From NCBI GenBank assembly GCA_021604825.1, contig BQJS01000160.1:1-11110 (forward strand): a stretch of 11,110 nt of DNA, in the 5' to 3' direction. The notes beneath the pieces are model-generated. The model had not been told where the DNA came from and ran no database searches. It saw only the letters and a program-made list of their open reading frames with translations. Source of the DNA: Phycisphaerae bacterium. GTDB taxonomy: Bacteria > Planctomycetota > Phycisphaerae > UBA1845. This document shows positions 6,157-11,110 of the stretch, piece after piece (position 1 is the first letter of the stretch; every line of letters begins with the position of its first letter). The position numbers and the translations under genes were made by a program.

Positions 6157-6750
6157 TCATGCATTCAACGAAGCGATCGCCCCGTCGGCAACGCGTTGCA
6201 ACGTCGCCCGCGACGCCCTTGATTTGGACATCAAAAGGATGCCCTGAAATACGCCGACCAAGAACGTGGCCATCTGCAGCGGATCGGTCTTCTTGTTCAA
6301 TTCGCCGTTGTCGATGCCCTCGCGAATGTTTTCGCGAATCGCTCGCTCCAACGATTGAAATCCGTTGCGGATCGCCTTGAGAATCGGCGAATCGCGATCG
6401 GCACCGGAGATCTCGACGGCTGTGTTGACCATCAGGCATCCTTTGTGCTCGCCCGATGCACAGTACTCAGCCACTTTCTGAAAGAACCGCTTGATGTTCT
6501 CGACCGGCGAACCGGGTGCCTGCAAAACCTCCAGCATGGGCACCGATGCCACCCTGAAATAGGCGTCGATCGCCTCGGTCATCAGCGACTCTTTGTCGCC
6601 AAACGTGTTGTAGAGGCTCTGGCGGCCAATGCCCATCCGCTCGGTCAAATCTTCGATCGACGTGGCTTGATAGCCCTTCTCCCAAAACACCTCGACGGCT
6701 CTCTGCAAGACTTCCGTCCGATCGAATTCAAGCGGTCTACCCGGTACCAT
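6157..6750 (-). CDS. TetR/AcrR-family transcriptional regulator
   Basis: The 197-residue protein begins 'MVPGRPLEFDRTEVLQRAVE' and continues with the TetR helix-turn-helix at about residues 30-51: 'TSIEDLTERMGIGRQSLYNTFGDKESL'. The C-terminal two thirds form the ligand-binding and dimer region, including 'KGCLMVNTAVEISG', a motif common in one large TetR subgroup that often regulates neighbouring detoxification or oxidoreductase genes. An ATG six codons upstream (6768) is possible, but it lies inside the predicted promoter; the ATG at 6750 sits where the transcript should begin. A 12-bp palindrome overlaps the -35, which points to autorepression. The downstream dinB and DUF1569 genes on the same strand are the likely targets. 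The inducer cannot be deduced. The glgB gene ends 83 bp upstream and is probably not part of this unit. Confidence 0.92.
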   Translation of the reverse strand: MVPGRPLEFDRTEVLQRAVEVFWEKGYQATSIEDLTERMGIGRQSLYNTFGDKESLMTEAIDAYFRVASVPMLEVLQAPGSPVENIKRFFQKVAEYCASGEHKGCLMVNTAVEISGADRDSPILKAIRNGFQSLERAIRENIREGIDNGELNKKTDPLQMATFLVGVFQGILLMSKSRASRATLQRVADGAIASLNA

Positions 6751-6756
6751 GCATGG

Positions 6757-6785
6757 ATTATCACACATTTGGACTGATCAGTCAA
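6757..6785 (-). promoter_or_regulatory. Promoter of the tetR gene with embedded operator palindrome
   Basis: On the minus strand, TTGACT (6785-6780; 5 of 6 to the -35 consensus) and GATAAT (6762-6757; 5 of 6 to the -10) are separated by exactly 17 bp. The perfect 12-bp palindrome GACTGATCAGTC (6772-6783) covers most of the -35 and the start of the spacer, a classic site for a TetR-type repressor. Transcription starting 6-8 nt past the -10 would begin at about the ATG at 6750, so the mRNA may be leaderless. Confidence 0.65.
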
Positions 6786-6833
6786 GAATTGGCCTATTCG
6801 ACACACAGGTTTCGACAATCGACCCGCGCTGGA

Positions 6834-8915
6834 CTAGCTGTGGTTCGAAGGAATGGGCGCCAACACTTGGGCGGTGCGGGCCGGCAAGTACGCCTGCACG
6901 CTTTGCAGGCGGCTATGATAGGTCTGAATCTGCTTGGGATAGGTTTGATCGTCGGGAACGCTGCCGAACCCGCCGAACGCTGCGGCGTCGGTATTGAGCA
7001 CGACGCGATAGTCCGTCGGATCGGGAATGCCGAAGCGGTAGTGCTCCAGCGAATGTTGCGGGTGAAAGTTAAACGCGAACACCAACGGCCCGCGTCGAAA
7101 GATCAGTACCTTCTGGTCTTCATCGACGTTGAGTTGTTCGATCAAGTCGCTTTGCAACAAGCCGTACGGTTCATCGAGCGCCATCATTGCCTTGTCGAAG
7201 TCGGCTAAGAACTGATATCGCAAGGCATCGTGATCGACCAGCGACCACTGCCTTCGACAATGCTTGTACGAATTGCCGTTGCCCTCCCGCGGAAAATCCA
7301 CCCACTCGGGATGACCAAACTCGTTGCCGATGAAATTCAGATACGCCTCACCGCACAAAGCAAACGTCACGAGCCGGATCATCTTATGAAGGGCCATCCC
7401 CCGATCGATCACCGGGTTCTCGCTGGCCCGATCCATGTGCCAATACATCGCAGCGTCCATCAACCAAAACGCGAGCGTCTTATCACCGACCAACGCCTGA
7501 TCGTGACTCTCCGCATAGGCCACATGCTTTTCCGATCGCCGCCGATTGGTCAGCGTGTGATACACCTGCCCCAACTGCCAATCCTCATCGCGCGAATGTT
7601 TGAGCAGTTTGATCCAATAGTCAGGAATACCCATAGCCAATCGGTAGTCAAACCCGAGTCCACCTTCCGCCACCGGCCGAGCCAACCCCACCATGCCCGA
7701 AACATCTTCCGCCACAGTGATCACTTTCGGATTGATCTCGTGCGCTAGCTGGTTGGCCAACTGCAAGTAAACGATCGCATCTTCGTCCAGATCGTGCACC
7801 AGATAGTCGTCATAACTCGCAAACGCCTTGTTGCCATGATGCAGGTACATCATGCTCGTCACGCCGTCGAAGCGAAATCCGTCAAACCGATATTCATCGA
7901 GCCAGAAGCGCACGTTGCTCAACAGAAACCGCAGCACCTCCCACTTGCTGTAATCAAACAGCAGCGAATCCCAATCCGGATGTTCGCCCTTCGCACCGGC
8001 ATGGAAGTATTGGTGATCGGTCCCGTCAAATGCATTCAATCCGTCGTGCACGTTCTTGACCGAATGACTATGTACCACATCGAGCAGCACAACGACTCCT
8101 AGTCCGTGCGCGGTATCGATCAATTGTTTGAGATCTTCCGGCGTGCCAAAGCGCGACGACACCGCGAAAAAATTGCTGACGTGATATCCGAACGAACCGT
8201 AGTAAGGGTGCTCTTGAACAGCCATCAATTGCACGGCGTTGTAACCGGCGCGGGCAATGCGCGGGAGGACGTCAGAAGTAAACTCAGCGTAACGCGCAAC
8301 CCGCTCCTCCTCGGAAGACATGCCGACATGCGCTTCATAAATTCGCAGTCCGCCCTTGGTGGCGGGCGCTTTGTGCTTCCAATCAAAGGGTTCATCGGGC
8401 TGCCAGTATTGTCCGGTGAAATTCCCGGTCTGAGGGTCCTGAATGCTCCGGCGAATGTAGGCGGGGATGCGATCGAGGGGTTCTGCGTCGCTCTCTACGT
8501 GCACCTTGACCAGTCCTTCGTGGACAAGTCGATCACCATATTCGCAATCGGGTAGAAAAATGCTCCAGACGCCAAACTCCGACCGCTCCATCGGATGCGA
8601 CGCTCGATCCCAATCGTTGAAATCGCCAGTCAGGAACAATCCCCGCGCCCCCGGCGCCCATTCCCGATAGTAGACGCCGGCTTCCCCATCCTGCTCGCCG
8701 CGATTGAATCCGAAGAATTCATGCCCACGGCTGAACTTCGCCAGCGAACCCTCTGCGGCTTCGATTTCCGCGAGTCGGGTCCGATAGTTTTGAAACCGAT
8801 GGCGCAGCGCCTCGGCGTAGGGTTCCAGCCAAGGGTCCACATCGATCAACCCGGTGCCGTCCGTTCGCACGGGCTTGGCGGTCCGCACAGGTTTGGATTC
8901 TTGAGGCTCAGGCAT
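6834..8915 (-). CDS. glgB: 1,4-alpha-glucan branching enzyme, eukaryotic-type (GH13_8-like)
   Basis: The enzyme cuts alpha-1,4-glucan chains and rejoins them through alpha-1,6 links, forming glycogen branches in the cytoplasm. The 693-residue protein has an N-terminal helical segment, a CBM48 beta-sandwich ('YYREWAPGARGLFLTGDFNDWD'), the GH13 barrel and a C-terminal all-beta domain. Catalytic residues are D350 (nucleophile, 'FRFDGVTSM'), E403 (acid/base, 'TVAEDVSGM') and D472 ('ESHDQALVGDK'). Stretches such as 'FGTPEDLKQLIDTAHGLG', 'LLDVVHSHSVKN' and 'LRFLLSN' closely follow animal and plant branching enzymes rather than E. coli GlgB, placing it in the eukaryotic-type subfamily, which some bacteria also carry. 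The ATG at 8915-8913 is preferred over an in-frame TTG at 8936; neither has a clear ribosome-binding site. No other glycogen genes are adjacent. Confidence 0.94.
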   Translation of the reverse strand: MPEPQESKPVRTAKPVRTDGTGLIDVDPWLEPYAEALRHRFQNYRTRLAEIEAAEGSLAKFSRGHEFFGFNRGEQDGEAGVYYREWAPGARGLFLTGDFNDWDRASHPMERSEFGVWSIFLPDCEYGDRLVHEGLVKVHVESDAEPLDRIPAYIRRSIQDPQTGNFTGQYWQPDEPFDWKHKAPATKGGLRIYEAHVGMSSEEERVARYAEFTSDVLPRIARAGYNAVQLMAVQEHPYYGSFGYHVSNFFAVSSRFGTPEDLKQLIDTAHGLGVVVLLDVVHSHSVKNVHDGLNAFDGTDHQYFHAGAKGEHPDWDSLLFDYSKWEVLRFLLSNVRFWLDEYRFDGFRFDGVTSMMYLHHGNKAFASYDDYLVHDLDEDAIVYLQLANQLAHEINPKVITVAEDVSGMVGLARPVAEGGLGFDYRLAMGIPDYWIKLLKHSRDEDWQLGQVYHTLTNRRRSEKHVAYAESHDQALVGDKTLAFWLMDAAMYWHMDRASENPVIDRGMALHKMIRLVTFALCGEAYLNFIGNEFGHPEWVDFPREGNGNSYKHCRRQWSLVDHDALRYQFLADFDKAMMALDEPYGLLQSDLIEQLNVDEDQKVLIFRRGPLVFAFNFHPQHSLEHYRFGIPDPTDYRVVLNTDAAAFGGFGSVPDDQTYPKQIQTYHSRLQSVQAYLPARTAQVLAPIPSNHS

Positions 8916-9290
8916 AAGAACGCCCCGGGAGGCCAACGTTTCGCTGATGTCGCGTGAGGCGTGATTCTAAGGCACCCTGAAGTCAAAGGCCACCTGCCCG
9001 GGCAACCACCGATTTCACGTGGCCGTCCGCAATTCACCGACAATGAAAACATCCTACACGGTTGGAGTCGAATCAACGCAAAGCATATTCGGCAAAGATT
9101 GCACCCCCAACGGCCCCCTCATGTTCGCCGCTGGATTTTATCTGACATGCGACGAGGATCCGCGCGTCATCAGTCAAAACGGGTTGGCTGCGACCCATCG
9201 CCCGCACAAAGCGGATTGTACGCTGAAACCTGTTCAGACAGGAATCCCGAGACACAACGAGGACAGACGCTTTCAGGAGTTGAACTGGCG
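8916..9290. other. Intergenic region between divergent glgB and the HAMP-protein gene
   Basis: These 375 bp hold no open frame that looks like a protein; the frames present give Arg/His/Pro-rich sequence without recognisable motifs. It should contain the divergent promoters. For glgB, TAGAAT on the minus strand (8969-8964) is a fair -10 but has only a poor -35 (TGGCCT at 17 bp). The 6-bp inverted repeat GGCCAC/GTGGCC (8988-8993, 9019-9024) encloses the palindrome TGCCCGGGCA (8995-9004). I see no convincing promoter for the plus-strand gene. Confidence 0.5.
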
Positions 9291-9965
9291 ATGAAACCAA
9301 ACACAAACAATGCAGCTCCGGGCAAGCAATCGACGCCCAAACGAAATCGACGCAGGAAGTACATCATCAATCCTGCGTTTCAATGGAAATACATCAGCCT
9401 CGTCGGCGGTGGCGTGTTTGTTGCGTCTTGCCTGATGAGTACCGTACTGTACGGCATGGTCTACTACCAAGCCCGCGAGCGGCTGCTGCATCTCACCCAA
9501 TCGCAGCCACTCGAGAACACCTACGGCATTCTGATTTTCGCCGGGGCCTTTGCCCTGTTGATGGCCGCCGGTTTCGCTGTGTGGACCGCGATCCTGACCC
9601 ATCGAATCGGCGGTCCCATCCACGTGATGATGAACTATTTCGCGGACCTTTCAAACAGCAAGATTCCCAAAGTGCGACCGCTGCGGGCCAAGGACGAGCT
9701 GAAGTCGTTCCACGATTCCTTCCGACGTGCAGCCGACTCGCTGCGGTGCGATCGTGAAGCCGAGATCAAAATGATCGACGAGGTTCTCGAACTCGCCAAC
9801 CAAGCCGGCGCAACCTCGGACGCTCGCCCGGACTCGATGACTGAACTTGTCTCGAAGCTCCAAAGCCTCCACTTGCACCTGGCCAACTCGATCGGAGCAG
9901 ACGCCAAATCCGCAAGCCAAGGCGCCGCGTCGACTTCCGAAAAAGATGCACCGGTCACCGCGTAA
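9291..9965 (+). CDS. Two-TM membrane protein with HAMP domain and no output domain
   Basis: The product is 224 residues from the ATG at 9291, which has AGGAG 11 nt upstream. A basic cytoplasmic start containing 'KRNRRRKYIINPAFQWKY' precedes TM1 (about 34-58). A short outside segment of about 20 residues follows, then TM2 (about 79-102). The HAMP-like region (about 103-153) has 'THRIGGPIHVMMNYFADL' as its first helix and 'LRAKDELKSFHDSFRRAADSL' as its second, with the conserved HRI-GP and DEL elements. The remaining 70 residues are helical, then an Ala/Ser-rich tail. HAMP domains relay signals from membrane helices to kinases, chemoreceptor coils or cyclases, but no such domain is fused here, so it may act through a partner or as a scaffold. 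The family role is unknown. It stands alone and ends before a strong hairpin terminator. Confidence 0.8.
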   Translation: MKPNTNNAAPGKQSTPKRNRRRKYIINPAFQWKYISLVGGGVFVASCLMSTVLYGMVYYQARERLLHLTQSQPLENTYGILIFAGAFALLMAAGFAVWTAILTHRIGGPIHVMMNYFADLSNSKIPKVRPLRAKDELKSFHDSFRRAADSLRCDREAEIKMIDEVLELANQAGATSDARPDSMTELVSKLQSLHLHLANSIGADAKSASQGAASTSEKDAPVTA

Positions 9966-9990
9966 CAAAGGTTGACCCGCTCTGAAAAAC

Positions 9991-10034
9991 AAAGACTCTC
10001 GTCAGGTTCGAAGAGAACCCGACGAGAGTCTTTT
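9991..10034. terminator. Bidirectional hairpin terminator
   Basis: AAAGACTCTCGTC (9991-10003) pairs fully with 10021-10033, and GGTTC (10005-10009) pairs with GAACC (10015-10019). One A-C mismatch (10004/10020) separates the two stems, and the loop is GAAGA (10010-10014). The plus side ends in TTTT (10031-10034) and the minus side runs into TTTGTTTTT (9993-9985). It lies between convergent genes ending at 9965 (+) and 10092 (-), so it can serve both. Confidence 0.85.
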
Positions 10035-10091
10035 CATTTGAAAGCGCCGCAGTATCGATACCCGCACAACACCGGTGCGAAATAGAATTGG

Positions 10092-11110
10092 TTACTTGAT
10101 GAGCGCGACCTGCTGCGACCCACCGATCTGCTCGAACACCGCGTCCAGTTGTTCGCTGTACTGATCGATGGTGCCTTGAGCATGGAAATGCGTTCCGTCC
10201 GACACCGATGCGATGTCGCCCATCAAATCCGAGTCCGCACCGGTGCCAACGCTGACAGTGAAAATCTGAATTCCTGCATCCGCAGCCGCCTGAGCCATCT
10301 CACGTGCGTACCGCACACCGCCAGCCGGATCGTAACTCGTGCAGGTCTCGCATCCAATGTTGGCCACTCCGTCCGTCAGCAGAACCATCACCTTTCGCGA
10401 CGCCGGGTTGGCGTTGCCGCCCGTCAGCGTTTCAATGCCGCGAAGAATACCACCGCCAATATTGGTCGACGGCGTGTAGTGAGAGGCCTGCATTTCGTGA
10501 AGTCGGTTGCTGACCTTTTCATAGTCCTTGGTCAGATCCACTTCATGGACGGCTTTGGTCGCGTATATTTCCAACGACAAACGATCGTTGCTGTGAAGAT
10601 TCTCGACGGTCTGCGTCAGGTGGCCGACGGCATCTTTTACGGCTTGCATCGGATAGTGCGGCGTGTTGGCTAACTCCGGCGTTTGACTGTGCGAACCCCG
10701 CTTGTTCAACAGATAGTCGGTAAAAGTTTTAAGTCCATACTGATAGCGCATGTCGCCATTCGCTTTGGCCATGCTCGTTTTTGAGGATCGAACGTAGTTC
10801 TTGATATAGTCTTTCCAAATGTTTGCCGAGTCGTTTAGCGACCGATCGCCAAATTTCTCAGCCCAAACGATCTCGTTACTTCCGATCGATCCGTTTCCGT
10901 TCCCAGCCGATCCGCCAGCGCTTTCCCAACGCCCTCCCCGCATACCGCTGTTCCAGTTGGCCAACCCCAACGCAACCGCGACACGGTTGGTGTACGCAGT
11001 CGAATTGTCATCCTGGTCGCCCGACATGAGCACATCGACTTCGTCATCGCTGTAACCCTGATCAAACAGATAAGCCTCAAGCACCGCGTTCGACGAATTC
11101 GATCGGTAAC
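10092..11110 (-). CDS. TadG-like von Willebrand factor A (VWA) domain protein, 3' part
   Basis: The frame is open from the right edge to the stop at 10092-10094 (339 whole codons), so the N-terminus lies outside the window; an internal GTG at 11084 is not a convincing start because open, similar sequence continues upstream of it. The last 190 or so residues form most of a VWA fold: helix 'MQAVKDAVGHLTQTVENL', strand 'DRLSLEIYA', MIDAS threonine in 'PSTNIGGG' (codon 10466-10464), MIDAS aspartate in 'VLLTDGVAN' (10373-10371), 'GIQIFTVSVGTGAD' and the final 'LDAVFEQIGGSQQVALIK'. The first MIDAS motif, DxSxS, is not in the visible part and should lie upstream. The arrangement and C-terminal ending match VWA proteins of the TadE/TadG (Flp pilus assembly-related) type. 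About 130 visible residues upstream of the VWA core are rich in Asn, Gly and Ser and may be an insertion. Two cysteines sit close together in 'GCETC'. Confidence 0.82.
   Translation of the reverse strand, partial: YRSNSSNAVLEAYLFDQGYSDDEVDVLMSGDQDDNSTAYTNRVAVALGLANWNSGMRGGRWESAGGSAGNGNGSIGSNEIVWAEKFGDRSLNDSANIWKDYIKNYVRSSKTSMAKANGDMRYQYGLKTFTDYLLNKRGSHSQTPELANTPHYPMQAVKDAVGHLTQTVENLHSNDRLSLEIYATKAVHEVDLTKDYEKVSNRLHEMQASHYTPSTNIGGGILRGIETLTGGNANPASRKVMVLLTDGVANIGCETCTSYDPAGGVRYAREMAQAAADAGIQIFTVSVGTGADSDLMGDIASVSDGTHFHAQGTIDQYSEQLDAVFEQIGGSQQVALIK

Noticed and set aside
8916..8936. TTG start for glgB
   Set aside because: An ATG seven codons later gives a normal N-terminus and the TTG has no ribosome-binding site; neither start is strongly marked.
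8961..9290. Upstream extension of the HAMP protein from a GTG at 8961
   Set aside because: The added 110 residues are Arg/Pro/His-rich with no resemblance to a domain, whereas the ATG at 9291 has an AGGAG site and a normal basic start before TM1.

Overview
The window looks like chromosomal DNA of moderately high GC (judged by eye, not counted) from a member of the Planctomycetota, or a close relative in the PVC group. Four features point that way: a GroES-like protein of the type common in planctomycetes, next to a BtpA-family protein; a eukaryotic-type glycogen branching enzyme; paired DinB and DUF1569 proteins under a TetR regulator; and a TadG-like von Willebrand A protein. This is an inference from family distribution. 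There is no rRNA or other marker, and I see no mobile element, phage gene, CRISPR array or tRNA.

Layout. Positions 1-970 (minus strand) hold a GroES-like co-chaperonin gene followed by a BtpA-family TIM-barrel gene that runs off the left edge. A divergent intergenic region with a good sigma70-like promoter leads into a plus-strand operon, rimO-pgsA-uppP (1236-4067), with 16 bp between the first two genes and a 4-bp GTGA overlap between the last two. It joins ribosomal protein S12 methylthiolation, anionic phospholipid synthesis and undecaprenyl carrier recycling. A minus-strand lipoprotein gene (4093-4821) converges on it.

Positions 5015-6750 form a minus-strand cassette: a TetR regulator, a DinB-family protein and a DUF1569 protein, ended by a strong stem-loop terminator. 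The TetR promoter carries a perfect 12-bp palindrome inside a near-consensus -35/-10 pair, and its transcript would start at or next to the ATG. A related imperfect palindrome lies upstream of dinB. This is the most system-like part of the window: an autoregulated stress or detoxification module with two putative metal-dependent four-helix enzymes of the same superfamily.

Positions 6834-8915 (minus) encode glgB of the animal/plant type (GH13_8-like). After 375 bp without a convincing gene, a plus-strand two-TM HAMP protein with no output domain follows (9291-9965). A long hairpin that can terminate transcription in both directions separates it from the convergent 3' part of a TadG-like VWA gene, which runs off the right edge. 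Most genes belong to well-known families. The parts worth following up are the TetR/DinB/DUF1569 regulatory architecture, the variant GroES mobile loop and the insertion in the VWA protein.
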